This document shows positions 27,756 to 35,990 of a stretch of DNA of 64,000 bases, piece after piece. The first letter of the stretch is position 1, and each line of letters opens with the position of its first letter. Under the pieces are notes generated by a model, which saw nothing but the letters and a program-made list of their open reading frames with translations, made no database searches and was not told the DNA's origin. Location: contig NZ_SMGQ01000014.1 of the NCBI RefSeq assembly GCF_004339095.1, positions 1 to 64,000 on the forward strand, written 5' to 3'. Made by a program: the position numbers and the translations under genes. The DNA is from Natranaerovirga hydrolytica. GTDB taxonomy: Bacteria > Bacillota > Clostridia > Lachnospirales > DSM-24629.

Positions 27756-28820
27756 CTAATTTAAGCCCATTGCTGCTCTTACTGTTTCATACAGATTGTC
27801 GCTCCATCCAAAATCATCGCCTTTTTGGTAGAATGATTGAGCAGCTTCAACAAACTGATCTACCTCTTTAGAAGAAAGTTCTGTTACAGTTACGCCTTCA
27901 TCTAACATCAATTGAAGATATTCTTCTTCATATTGATCTACAAGATCATTATTATATAATCCGGCTTCTCTACCTGTACTAACCAACAGTTCTTGTTGCT
28001 CTGGTGTTAATGTGTCAAAAAACGCTGTTCCAGTTACCCAAGTTGTAAAATTCTTTACGTGACCTGTCATTAATAAGTATGGTGCTACTTCTTGTAATCT
28101 GCGTCCATAAAGAGTCGCTAATGGATTTTCTGCTCCATCTATTGTTCCTGTTTGAAGCGCTTGATATACTTCATTAAGAGCCATTCCTGTTGCTGTAGCA
28201 CCTAGTGCATTAAAACCTTGTGTCTGAATTTGATTATTAGGTACTCGAATAATCATTCCCCTTAAATCATCAGGAGTCTCTACTAAAGAATTGGTCATTG
28301 TATGTCTTTCTCCATACTTCCAGTTTGAAGCAAGAAGTTTCAAACCTTTTTCTTCAAGTAATTCACTTTGTTCTGCATACCAATCGCTTTCTGTTAATGC
28401 CCAACACTGTTCCCATGTTTCAAATAAAAATGGTCCAAAAAGAATACCCATATCTCTCACACCATAATCTGCATAAAAAGCTCCATCTGCTAAAGTTATC
28501 ACTGGCTCACCTAACAACATAGAGTCAATTAATTCACTTTTTGTCCCTAATTGACTATCTGGAAATAATTCAATTAAAATAGAACCATCCCCTTGCTCCT
28601 CAAGCAACTGTTGCCATTTTAATAACGCTTGTCCTACTGGTTCTGACAAAGAATTCTCAAATCCAATTTGTACTTTAACTGCATCAACAGCATTATTTGT
28701 TGCGTCATTTTCACCTGTTGTAATATTACTACTATCACTTTGAGTACCTTCTTTTGTACTACAAGCTGTCATACTAACCGTTAATACAATCACCAACACT
28801 AACATTAAAATTTTTTTCAT
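27756..28820 (-). CDS. dctP: TRAP transporter solute-binding lipoprotein (DctP)
   Basis: The 354-residue protein has a signal peptide ending in SMTAC, with C20 the likely lipidated cysteine, then a short Ser/Asn/Thr-rich linker and a DctP-type binding domain. The region IIRVPNNQIQ contains the arginine that binds the substrate carboxylate in this family. The substrate is therefore an organic acid, possibly a sugar acid given the linked dehydrogenase. The AAGGAGGAG site is strong. It follows the dehydrogenase gene after a hairpin. Confidence 0.93.
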   Translation of the reverse strand: MKKILMLVLVIVLTVSMTACSTKEGTQSDSSNITTGENDATNNAVDAVKVQIGFENSLSEPVGQALLKWQQLLEEQGDGSILIELFPDSQLGTKSELIDSMLLGEPVITLADGAFYADYGVRDMGILFGPFLFETWEQCWALTESDWYAEQSELLEEKGLKLLASNWKYGERHTMTNSLVETPDDLRGMIIRVPNNQIQTQGFNALGATATGMALNEVYQALQTGTIDGAENPLATLYGRRLQEVAPYLLMTGHVKNFTTWVTGTAFFDTLTPEQQELLVSTGREAGLYNNDLVDQYEEEYLQLMLDEGVTVTELSSKEVDQFVEAAQSFYQKGDDFGWSDNLYETVRAAMGLN

Positions 28821-28867
28821 TCTCTTCTCCTCCTTAAAAGTAGATGTTATTTATAATAGTATATATC

Positions 28868-28893
28868 AATCAGAAAAAAAGTTTTTTCTGATT
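28868..28893 (-). terminator. Intercistronic hairpin between dehydrogenase and dctP
   Basis: AATCAGAAAAAA and TTTTTTCTGATT form a perfect 12-bp inverted repeat. No separate T-tract follows on the minus strand, so it may stabilise or divide the transcript and lower or raise dctP relative to the dehydrogenase, not end transcription fully. Confidence 0.5.
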
Positions 28894-28902
28894 CAATAAC
28901 AT

Positions 28903-29919
28903 TTAGAATTTTACAACGACTTTTAACATATTTGCCCCATTTCGGTCAAAATCTTGCATAGCTTTAGCAAAATCCTCTGCATTAAATTCATCTGTAATAA
29001 TTTTTTCCAAATCAATGTTTCCATTTTTAACCAAGTCAATTAATTCAACAAAATCTTTCTTTTGAGCATTACGGCTTCCATATACATTTAACTCTTTTTT
29101 TTGAATCATAGTAAAATTAAAATCTATGTTTTGTTTTCCAACACCAATTAGTACAACACGTCCCGAAAACGCAACCGCATCAATACAATTTTGAAAAGTT
29201 GATGGTAAACCAACAGCTTCAATTGTTACGTCAAAACCATTACCATCTGTTATGCGGTTTACATGCTCTTGAAAATGAATTGAGCTAGTATTAACAATTG
29301 TTCCGTCAATATTAAAGTTTTTAGCGTACTCCAACTTTGATTCTGCAATATCACACATATAAACCGTTGCGCCAAACATTTTTGCTGCAACAGCTGCCAA
29401 AACGCCAATTGTTCCTGCGCCAACAATAAGTACTTTATCTCCTTTTTTCACTTTAGCTCTTGTAACACCATGATAACTAATACAGAATGGCTCAATTAAT
29501 GTTAACGTTTTAGCATCAAGCCCTTTACCATCATAAATACGATCAATAGGCATAGTAATATATTCTGAAAAAGCACCATCTCTTTGTACGCCCATAGTTT
29601 GATTTGTTGTGCAGCAATTAACTTGTCCTTTTTTGCAAGAATAGCAAGAGCCACAATTAAAATAAGGGTTACAAGTAACTATCATACCTTCTTTAAGCCC
29701 TAAATCATTTTCAGGAATGCTAACTATTTCAGCTGAGAATTCGTGACCAGGTATTCTTGGATAAGATACATATGCAAAAGTACCTCGATAAGTACCTAAA
29801 TCGCTTCCGCATATTCCTCCATATAATAGTTTAAGCAAAGCTTCTCCTTTTTTAGGCTTAGGGATTTCTTTATTTTTAACTTCTATCTTACCAGGTTCAT
29901 TAATATAAATCGTTTTCAT
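28903..29919 (-). CDS. Zinc-dependent alcohol dehydrogenase, RspB/L-galactonate dehydrogenase-like
   Basis: This is a medium-chain dehydrogenase of 338 residues. The catalytic zinc ligands lie in GGICGSD and PGHEFSAEI, and the structural zinc uses CGSCYSCKKGQVNC plus a following cysteine. The NAD site is GAGTIGVLAA. Overall similarity, as far as I can judge, is to RspB and sugar-acid or polyol dehydrogenases. It is the first gene of the TRAP operon, so it probably oxidises the imported compound. The exact substrate is unknown. Confidence 0.88.
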   Translation of the reverse strand: MKTIYINEPGKIEVKNKEIPKPKKGEALLKLLYGGICGSDLGTYRGTFAYVSYPRIPGHEFSAEIVSIPENDLGLKEGMIVTCNPYFNCGSCYSCKKGQVNCCTTNQTMGVQRDGAFSEYITMPIDRIYDGKGLDAKTLTLIEPFCISYHGVTRAKVKKGDKVLIVGAGTIGVLAAVAAKMFGATVYMCDIAESKLEYAKNFNIDGTIVNTSSIHFQEHVNRITDGNGFDVTIEAVGLPSTFQNCIDAVAFSGRVVLIGVGKQNIDFNFTMIQKKELNVYGSRNAQKKDFVELIDLVKNGNIDLEKIITDEFNAEDFAKAMQDFDRNGANMLKVVVKF

Positions 29920-29963
29920 ATATTATCGCCTCTATCTATAGTTGTATTTTGTGTTGTGTTTCT

Positions 29964-29987
29964 GATGTATACATCTTAGTATACACG
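29964..29987. promoter_or_regulatory. Two TGTATAC-type sites near the dehydrogenase transcription start
   Basis: GATGTATACATC (29964-29975) is a perfect palindrome, and AGTATACAC (29978-29986) is a second half-like copy. They lie just downstream of a minus-strand TTGACA (30013-30008). The same core occurs in the divergent gntR promoter, so these are likely operators for the GntR-type regulator. Confidence 0.6.
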
Positions 29988-30125
29988 ATACCCTTTTTGT
30001 CGTCTTTTGTCAATACTAGTTCTTAAAAAAAATAATTATATTGTTAATTTGTATATTTCCACCATTATATTTTAGTTTTTTTGTGCATATTTACAAATGT
30101 TTTTTTCTAATAATTGTTAAAACTT

Positions 30126-30155
30126 TTGACGTAATGTATTCACAAATGTATACAT
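30126..30155 (+). promoter_or_regulatory. gntR-type gene promoter overlapped by a TGTATACA operator
   Basis: TTGACG (30126-30131), a 17-bp spacer and TATACA (30149-30154) form the promoter. The palindrome ATGTATACAT (30146-30155) covers the -10 box. This placement suggests autorepression. Confidence 0.65.
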
Positions 30156-30225
30156 ATATGCTATTATAAACTTAAATACAAATAATACTTGCAGTGTGAC
30201 AAATTAATACGAAAGAGGTTACATT

Positions 30226-30891
30226 ATGTCGATGAATTTAAAACAAAAAGCTTACACCATTATCAAAAACAAAATATTAAATTGTGAATACGTGCCGAAT
30301 ATGTATCTTAATGAAGAGTTATTATGCAAGGAAATCAACGCTAGCCGAACTCCTATTCGTGATGCTTTAAGTCGTTTAGAGCAGGAGAATTTGGTGTCTA
30401 TAATACCTAAAAAAGGAGTTCTTGTTGCCCCTTTAACGATAAATGATATTAATATGATCTTTGAGACTCGTATGTTATTAGAACCTTACATAATAAAACA
30501 TTATGGTCACACAATTACAGAAGAAAACTTAAGTAAACTAAAGGACATTCTACAAGATATGAACGTGGATAAAAAACTTGTTGACGAAACAACTGTCCAT
30601 AGTTACTATAATACTGATGATGCTTATCATCGTATACTTGTTGAATTAAGTAACAATCGTTATTTTCTTCAATGTTATGATAGTATTTTTGTTCAAAACT
30701 TTAGATTACGTATTATGAGTGGTGATCAATTGCCTGAAAGACTTATTTCATCACGAAAAGAGCATGTTGCAATTCACAACTATATTCTAAATCAAAATTA
30801 TGACAAAGCATCTGAAGCCATGCGCGAACACCTATTAGCATCAAAAGAGGCTGCTTTAAAAGTCATAATGACTAAAGATTTTAGCATCTAG
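30226..30891 (+). CDS. GntR-family transcriptional regulator (FadR/FCD subfamily)
   Basis: The N-terminal winged helix (about residues 8-70) contains the GntR pattern SRTPIRDALSRLEQENLV. The C-terminal FCD domain is all-helical, with metal-binding-type histidines near DAYHRILVE and a late HxxI. The ATG follows a GAAAGAGG site. It is divergent from the dehydrogenase-TRAP operon and is probably its ligand-responsive repressor, acting at the TGTATACA sites. The effector is probably an organic acid. Confidence 0.92.
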   Translation: MSMNLKQKAYTIIKNKILNCEYVPNMYLNEELLCKEINASRTPIRDALSRLEQENLVSIIPKKGVLVAPLTINDINMIFETRMLLEPYIIKHYGHTITEENLSKLKDILQDMNVDKKLVDETTVHSYYNTDDAYHRILVELSNNRYFLQCYDSIFVQNFRLRIMSGDQLPERLISSRKEHVAIHNYILNQNYDKASEAMREHLLASKEAALKVIMTKDFSI

Positions 30892-31027
30892 CCTTTTTTA
30901 AAAGATATCTTTTGTAGTAAGATAGCTTTAATTTGCTTCTTAAAAAAGAATTCTTTTATGCTTATGGCATTATCAATTACATTAGTCTCTTTCTAGGCAA
31001 GAGACACAAGATTCTTTGAATAAGAAC

Positions 31028-31077
31028 ACAAAAAGCTTCTAAATCCTACATAATATAGAATTTAGAAGCTTTTTTTA
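31028..31077. terminator. Bidirectional terminator after the tRNA cluster
   Basis: AAAAAGCTTCTAAAT pairs with ATTTAGAAGCTTTTT around a 17-nt loop. It ends the leftward tRNA transcript and can also stop rightward transcription from the gntR gene. Confidence 0.88.
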
Positions 31078-31079
31078 AA

Positions 31080-31151
31080 AGCGCGAGACGGGATTCGAAC
31101 CCGCGACCCTCGCCTTGGCAAGGCGATGCTCTACCACTGAGCCACTCACGC
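31080..31151 (-). tRNA. tRNA-Gly (GCC)
   Basis: On the minus strand the cloverleaf has a GCGTGAG/CTCGCGC acceptor stem, a normal D arm, anticodon loop CTTGCCAAG with anticodon GCC, and GGTTCGAATCC in the T arm. The discriminator is U, as usual for glycine. CCA is not encoded. It is the last gene of a five-tRNA cluster. Confidence 0.95.
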
Positions 31152-31156
31152 ACGTA

Positions 31157-31243
31157 TGCAGTTGGAGGGACTCGAACCCTCAAGTCCGTATATGGGACAC
31201 TAGATCCTTAGTCTAGCGCGTATGCCAATTCCGCCACAACTGC
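31157..31243 (-). tRNA. tRNA-Leu (TAA)
   Basis: This is a class II tRNA of about 87 nt with a long variable arm. The anticodon stem CTAGA/TCTAG encloses CTAAGGA, giving anticodon TAA. The acceptor stem is GCAGTTG/CAACTGC, the discriminator is A, and CCA is not encoded. Confidence 0.95.
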
Positions 31244-31333
31244 GAATATATATAAATAGTAGACAATCTACTATAGATTTTTACTGAAATTTGTATAACA
31301 AACCTAAGTAAAAAACTTTCTTTTCATAGAAAA

Positions 31334-31407
31334 CGTGCCTGCAGGGATTCGAACCCCGGACACGTGGCTTAGAAGGCCACTGCTCTATCCAACTGAGCTA
31401 CAGGCAC
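31334..31407 (-). tRNA. tRNA-Arg (TCT)
   Basis: Anticodon stem GTGGC/GCCAC encloses CTTCTAA, giving anticodon TCT, which reads AGA and AGG. The acceptor stem is GTGCCTG/CAGGCAC. CCA is not encoded. A 90-nt spacer with an 8-bp hairpin separates it from tRNA-Leu. Confidence 0.95.
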
Positions 31408-31412
31408 ATAAA

Positions 31413-31487
31413 TCGGGGTGACAGGATTCGAACCTGCGGCCTCTTGAACCCAAATCAAGCGCTCTAGCCAAGCTGAGCCACACCCCG
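31413..31487 (-). tRNA. tRNA-Pro (TGG)
   Basis: Anticodon stem CTTGA/TCAAG encloses TTTGGGT, giving anticodon TGG. The acceptor stem is CGGGGTG/CACCCCG and the discriminator is A. CCA is not encoded. Confidence 0.95.
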
Positions 31488-31505
31488 TATAAAAATTAAA
31501 TTAAA

Positions 31506-31577
<72 letters not shown>

Positions 31578-31651
31578 TTATACCAGCGAAAATTATAATA
31601 TCATATTATTCGTGTGATGTCAACAATGTGTTTATAATTTTTTTCATTGGT

Positions 31652-31678
31652 ATAAAAAACTTCCAAGCTAGGAAGTTC
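31652..31678 (-). terminator. Terminator of infC-rpmI-rplT
   Basis: On the minus strand AACTTCC pairs with GGAAGTT around a six-base loop, followed by a T-run. It lies just after the rplT stop. Confidence 0.85.
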
Positions 31679-31685
31679 TTATCCA

Positions 31686-32042
31686 TTAATTTAATTTTTC
31701 TTTTGCAACATTTGCTAAATTAGTAAATCCTTCTGGATCATTAACTGCCATCTCAGATAACATTTTTCTGTTCACTTCAACACCAGCTAGCTTTAATCCG
31801 TGCATTAATCTACTATAAGAAATATCATTCATTCTAGCAGCTGCATTAATTCTTGCAATCCATAATTGTCTAAATTCTCTTTTTCTTAATTTTCTACCGG
31901 TATAAGCATATTGTAATGATTTCATTACTGCTTGTTTAGCTGTTCTAAATTGTTTTGATTTAGCGCCTCTATAACCTTTAGCTAATTTTAAAACTCTTTT
32001 ACGTCTTTTATGTGTATTTAAACCGCCTTTAACTCTGGCCAT
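31686..32042 (-). CDS. rplT: Ribosomal protein bL20
   Basis: This is a 118-residue 50S protein needed for early large-subunit assembly. It has the basic N-terminal [22 protein letters not shown] extension (shown in part: ARVKGG, RRKRVLK) and a C-terminal domain with [11 protein letters not shown]. In Firmicutes it also binds the infC leader to repress its own operon. It is third in infC-rpmI-rplT. Confidence 0.98.
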   Translation of the reverse strand: MARVKGGLNTHKRRKRVLKLAKGYRGAKSKQFRTAKQAVMKSLQYAYTGRKLRKREFRQLWIARINAAARMNDISYSRLMHGLKLAGVEVNRKMLSEMAVNDPEGFTNLANVAKEKLN

Positions 32043-32071
32043 TTCGTTTCCCTCCTATTCAATGTTTCTTT

Positions 32072-32269
32072 CTATTTGTAAGGTAATAATCTTTCAATTT
32101 GTTTTACATTTGAATCATCCATAATTGTACTTTTTCTAAGATTTCTTTTTCTTTTAGGTGATTTTTTTGTAAGGATATGGCTTGTATAAGCTTTGTTTCT
32201 TTTTAACTTGCCTGATCCTGTTCTTTTAAAGCGTTTTGCTGCACCGCTATGTGTTTTCATTTTAGGCAT
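32072..32269 (-). CDS. rpmI: Ribosomal protein bL35
   Basis: A 65-residue basic 50S protein with the typical [15 protein letters not shown] start and [12 protein letters not shown] segment. It lies between infC and rplT, 29 bp from rplT, in the conserved order. Confidence 0.98.
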   Translation of the reverse strand: MPKMKTHSGAAKRFKRTGSGKLKRNKAYTSHILTKKSPKRKRNLRKSTIMDDSNVKQIERLLPYK

Positions 32270-32341
32270 AGTCTATTTCCTCCTTTAATATTGTATAAAT
32301 CCAACATTTATTGTCATTGTTACGACTACATAAATTTTTAC

Positions 32342-32848
32342 TTATTTTTTTTGTGTTAAAAACATTACCATAAATCTGCCTTCCATCTTAGCAGGTTTTT
32401 CAATATCTGCTATATCTGATAATTGTTGGGCAAATTTTTGTAAGATTTCTCTTCCAACTGATGTATGAGCTAATTCACGACCTCTAAATCTAACAGACAC
32501 TTTTACTTTGTCACCATTTTGAATAAATTTGATAGCTTGTTTTACTTTCGTATTAATATCATTTTGTTCAATATTAGGTGATAAACGCACTTCTTTAACA
32601 TTAATAACTTTTTGTTTTTTACGTGCTTCTTTTTCTTTTCTTGCCTGCTCATATTTTAGCTTGCCATAGTCAACAATTCTACACACTGGCGGGTTAGCTT
32701 TTGGTGAAATTTTAACCAAATCAAGATTTTTTTCTCTTGCTAAATTCATAGCATCTCTTGATGTCATAATTCCAACTTGCTCTCCTTCTGGACCAATTAC
32801 ACGAACTTCTTTGTCTCGAATTTGCTCATTAATCATTAAATCGCTAAT
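32342..32848 (-). CDS. infC: Translation initiation factor IF-3, probable AUU start
   Basis: IF-3 binds the 30S subunit, prevents premature 50S joining and checks start codons. Both domains are present: the N-domain (INEQIRDKEVRVIG) and, after a lysine-rich linker, the C-domain (KVSVRFRGRE). The first ATG at 32836 has no ribosome site in range. GGAGGTG at 32862-32856 is instead seven bases before an in-frame ATT at 32848, giving a start of the form M-S-D-L-M-I-N-E. An AUU start is known for infC and allows IF-3 to regulate its own translation. The length is then 168 residues. Confidence 0.95.
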   Translation of the reverse strand: MSDLMINEQIRDKEVRVIGPEGEQVGIMTSRDAMNLAREKNLDLVKISPKANPPVCRIVDYGKLKYEQARKEKEARKKQKVINVKEVRLSPNIEQNDINTKVKQAIKFIQNGDKVKVSVRFRGRELAHTSVGREILQKFAQQLSDIADIEKPAKMEGRFMVMFLTQKK

Positions 32849-32873
32849 AGTAAGACACCTCCATAAAATAAAT

Positions 32874-33029
32874 AAAAAAAAGTGGATAGTGTAGAACCAT
32901 CCACTTAATCTATAAGAACACGTTAAAATACTCTATTTTAACTTTACTACGTCTTACTTATATACCTTAGTAACTCAATGTCCAAAGGCGAGAAGTGGAT
33001 ACTTCTACTTGTTTTGCACTCGTTTATAA
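32874..33029 (-). promoter_or_regulatory. L20-type leader RNA with terminator upstream of infC
   Basis: The leader of about 150 nt contains paired segments, including GTAGAAGTATCCACTTCTC and CTTTGGACATTGAGTTACTAAGG, that match my memory of the Firmicute L20 leader. It ends in an intrinsic terminator: AAGTGGAT (32887-32880 arm) against ATCCACTT with a following T-run at 32880-32874. Excess L20 would favour termination before infC. Confidence 0.75.
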
Positions 33030-33058
33030 ATAATACCATCTTTTTTATTCTTTGTCAA
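33030..33058 (-). promoter_or_regulatory. infC operon promoter
   Basis: Minus-strand TTGACA (33058-33053), a 17-bp spacer and TATTAT (33035-33030) make a near-consensus promoter. Its -35 box lies inside the last codons of thrS. Confidence 0.8.
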
Positions 33059-35003
33059 CTGCTATTTCTTTTATTTCTTTGTTTTGTATTTCTTGAAGCA
33101 TCTCTTCTATAAATTCCTCCACAGGTTTCAACCCTTCATCGCCATTGTATCGACTTCTTACAGAGATTGATTGTTCTTCTTCTTCTTTTTGACCGACGAT
33201 TAGAAGGTAAGGTACTCTTTCTAAGCGGGCTTCTCTAATTTTGTACCCTATTTTTTCTGCTCGGTCATCTATTTCTACTCGAATACCTCTGTCTTTAAGC
33301 TTTTTCATTACTTCATACCCATAGTCTTCATATTTTTCAGATATTGGCAATACTTTTGCTTGTACTGGAGATAACCAAGTCGGGAATTGTCCTGCAAATT
33401 TTTCAATTAACATAGCCAATGTTCTTTCATAACACCCGATAGAACTTCTATGAATGATCAGTGGTCTTTTCTTTTCATTGTCTTTGTCTACATAAGACAT
33501 ATCAAATCTTTCTGCTAATGAAAAGTCTAATTGTACTGTAATAATTGTATCTTCTTTGCCGTGTACATTTTTAAATTGAATGTCTAATTTTGGTCCATAA
33601 AAGGCTGCTTCCCCTTCTGCTTCTTTATAATCTAAACCAATATCATCTAAGATTTTTTTCATTATTTCTTGAGTATTTTTCCAAGCTTCTGGGTTATCAA
33701 TATATTTCCCTTTATTATTTGGATCCCATTTAGAGAATCTATACCATATGTCTTTGTCTATACCAATGGTTTTCATAACATAGTCAATAAGATCCACAAC
33801 ACCTTTAAATTCCTCTTCCACTTGTTCTGGTGTACAAATAATATGACCATCTGCAAGTGTAAATTGTCTAAGACGAATTAACCCATGCATTTCACCTGAT
33901 GATTCTTTTCTAAATAAAGGTGATGTTTCTGCATATCGAATCGGCAAATCTCTGTAACTTCTTTGTTTTGCTTTATAAATCATATATTGAAATGGACAAG
34001 TCATAGGTCTTAAAGCAAAAACTTCATCGTCTTTTTCTTCATCACCTAGAACGAACATCCCGTCTCTATAATGATCCCAGTGACCAGATACTTTGTATAA
34101 ATCACTTTTCGCCAAAAAAGGGGTTTTTGTCAGTTCATAGCCTCTTTTTTCTTCTTCGTCTTCTATGAAACGCTGTAATATTTGAACAATCTTAGCACCT
34201 TTTGGCATTAACAAAGGCAACCCTTGACCAATGGTTTCATTGGTTGTGAATAATTCTAGTTCACGACCCAATTTATTATGATCTCTTTTTTTGGCTTCTT
34301 CAAGTTGGGTAATATATTCTTCTAAGTCTGATTTTTTAGTAAATGCTGTTCCATAAATTCTAGAAAGCATCTTATTCTTTTCGTCACCTTTCCAGTAAGC
34401 ACCTGCTGAAGATATTAATTTAAATGCTTTTACTGGTTTTGTACTCATTAAGTGAGGTCCTGCGCATAGATCCATAAATTCACCTTGCTGATAAAAGGTT
34501 ATCTCACTGTTTTCATCGAGTTCATTGATTAACTCTTCTTTGTATAATTCACCATTTTCTCTAACACGTTTCAAAGCTTCTTCTTTTGAAACAACAATTT
34601 TTTCTATTTCTAGATTTTCTTTCACAATTTTTTTCATTTCTTTTTCTATGCTTTTAAGTTCTTCGCTTGTAAAGGGTTTTTCTGTATCAAAATCATAGTA
34701 AAAACCATTTTCAATTGCTGGCCCTATGGCTAATTTAACATTTGGATACAATCTTTTTACTGCTTGAGCTAAGATATGTGCTGCTGTATGTCTAAACGCG
34801 TCTTTACCTTTGTCATCATTAAAGGTTAATATATTAAGTTCACAGTCTTTATCTACAACATATCTAAGATCAACTACTTCTCCATTGACTTCTCCTGCAC
34901 AAGCCATTCTAGCTAAGCCTTCACTAATATCTTTGGCTATGTCAATGACACGCATATTTTCTTGATACTCTTTCGAGGATCCATCTTTTAATGTTATCTT
35001 CAT
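33045..35003 (-). CDS. thrS: Threonyl-tRNA synthetase
   Basis: It charges tRNA-Thr. The 652-residue protein has the complete order: TGS domain (1-62), the editing domain with HTAAHILAQA and the late C-AGPH motif, the class II catalytic core with RPMTCPF, RFRY-like and QFTLADGHI segments, and the C-terminal anticodon-binding domain. An AAAAGGAG site precedes the ATG. It is the second gene after a T-box leader, following a bacteriohemerythrin gene 40 bp upstream. Confidence 0.97.
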   Translation of the reverse strand: MKITLKDGSSKEYQENMRVIDIAKDISEGLARMACAGEVNGEVVDLRYVVDKDCELNILTFNDDKGKDAFRHTAAHILAQAVKRLYPNVKLAIGPAIENGFYYDFDTEKPFTSEELKSIEKEMKKIVKENLEIEKIVVSKEEALKRVRENGELYKEELINELDENSEITFYQQGEFMDLCAGPHLMSTKPVKAFKLISSAGAYWKGDEKNKMLSRIYGTAFTKKSDLEEYITQLEEAKKRDHNKLGRELELFTTNETIGQGLPLLMPKGAKIVQILQRFIEDEEEKRGYELTKTPFLAKSDLYKVSGHWDHYRDGMFVLGDEEKDDEVFALRPMTCPFQYMIYKAKQRSYRDLPIRYAETSPLFRKESSGEMHGLIRLRQFTLADGHIICTPEQVEEEFKGVVDLIDYVMKTIGIDKDIWYRFSKWDPNNKGKYIDNPEAWKNTQEIMKKILDDIGLDYKEAEGEAAFYGPKLDIQFKNVHGKEDTIITVQLDFSLAERFDMSYVDKDNEKKRPLIIHRSSIGCYERTLAMLIEKFAGQFPTWLSPVQAKVLPISEKYEDYGYEVMKKLKDRGIRVEIDDRAEKIGYKIREARLERVPYLLIVGQKEEEEQSISVRSRYNGDEGLKPVEEFIEEMLQEIQNKEIKEIAVDKE

Positions 35004-35043
35004 TTATATTACTCCTTTTTATAAATTTATTATGTTATATAGT

Positions 35044-35454
35044 TTATTTTAAAGTCTCTACATATTTTTTATCTGTTTCAAGAATATGATGAGATAACCA
35101 ATCAAATAACACTTGTGATAAATTCAAAATGAATTCTTTTTGCTCCTGTGGCTCATCATATTCTTTTTTATTAAGTTTTTCAATTTTTTTAACAAAAAAT
35201 GTGTGTTCCATTTCATGATCTAATAAATTAGCATATCCTGCTTCTTTCATAAGACTTTCTTCATATTCAAAATGCTCAACCGTATACTTTTTAATTTCTG
35301 TCAAAATCATGGTTATGTCATCATAGTAGTCTTTTCCATCTTCAATTTCTTTAGACAAATCAAATGCCTCACCACATAATTCTACTAATTTTTTATGTTG
35401 CGCATCAATAGTAGGTATGCCTAATTCCATATTATCATTCCAAACTAGTGCCAT
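35044..35454 (-). CDS. Bacteriohemerythrin
   Basis: This is an oxygen-binding di-iron protein of 136 residues. All likely ligands are present: H20 (DAQH), H61 and E65 (EHFEYEE), H80 and H84 (LLDHEMEH), and H123 and D128 (SHHILETD). In anaerobes such proteins may sense or scavenge oxygen or deliver iron. A TTAGGAGAG site precedes the ATG. It lies between a T-box leader and thrS on the same strand, with no other promoter or terminator seen in between, so its expression should follow threonine starvation. That link is unusual. Confidence 0.92.
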   Translation of the reverse strand: MALVWNDNMELGIPTIDAQHKKLVELCGEAFDLSKEIEDGKDYYDDITMILTEIKKYTVEHFEYEESLMKEAGYANLLDHEMEHTFFVKKIEKLNKKEYDEPQEQKEFILNLSQVLFDWLSHHILETDKKYVETLK

Positions 35455-35502
35455 GCAATCACTCTCCTAATTTAATTTTTTAATAAGCATCATCTATATA
35501 CG

Positions 35503-35940
35503 AAAAAACTCGCCATTTTCTATTACTAGAAAAGGACGAGATTATATTTTATTCCCGCGGTTCCACCTTTATTGTTTCTTAAACCACTTATTAAAGATTG
35601 TAACGTAATCAACGGACTGTATTAAAGTCACTCAGAGTTGGTTTTCAAATACTTTGACATAGACCATTTTTAAAACTTATAAAAACACCTTCCACTTCGT
35701 TTCAGGTGCAAGTCATCCATGATTGTCTACTCTTCAAATCCTTTTATTCCAATTTGCAAATTAGACTTTCACATAAATCTATGGGATACAAATATCCTAT
35801 AAAAGTAATCTCAGCTCATTTACTTTCTCTCTGTATATGTTGGTATTTTACTCTTCTCTTCACCGTTTTATTATATATGATTTTTAATATCTAGTATGAT
35901 TATATCTAGTATTGATTTATTATTCTACAATTATATGTCT
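35503..35940 (-). promoter_or_regulatory. T-box riboswitch leader (probably tRNA-Thr)
   Basis: On the minus strand the 3' part carries the T-box core AAAGGTGGAACCGCGGG, near 35571-35555. It is followed by an intrinsic terminator (35540-35503, CTCG...CGAG with an inner TTTTCTA/TAGAAAA stem and a T-run). Upstream are the stem I signature GAAGAGAAGAGTA, the AGAGAGA element and the CCGTTGATTACGTTA region. Threonine specificity is inferred from the thrS gene downstream; I could not place the specifier codon with certainty. Confidence 0.93.
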
Positions 35941-35947
35941 TTTTAAA

Positions 35948-35975
35948 ATTATACCACTATAAATTCTCTTGTCAA
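35948..35975 (-). promoter_or_regulatory. Consensus promoter of the T-box operon
   Basis: Minus-strand TTGACA (35975-35970), a 16-bp spacer and a perfect TATAAT (35953-35948) start the T-box leader just after the GGDEF-EAL gene stop. Confidence 0.88.
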
Positions 35976-35990
35976 GTAACTGATTGTATA

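Noticed and set aside
30988-31010. Hairpin with arms GTCTCTT and AAGAGAC after the gntR-type gene as its terminator
   Set aside because: The stem is short and no T-run follows; the strong terminator at 31028-31077 is more likely.
35706-35894. Plus-strand ORF of 62 codons
   Set aside because: It lies antisense to the T-box leader, whose conserved RNA elements explain the sequence.
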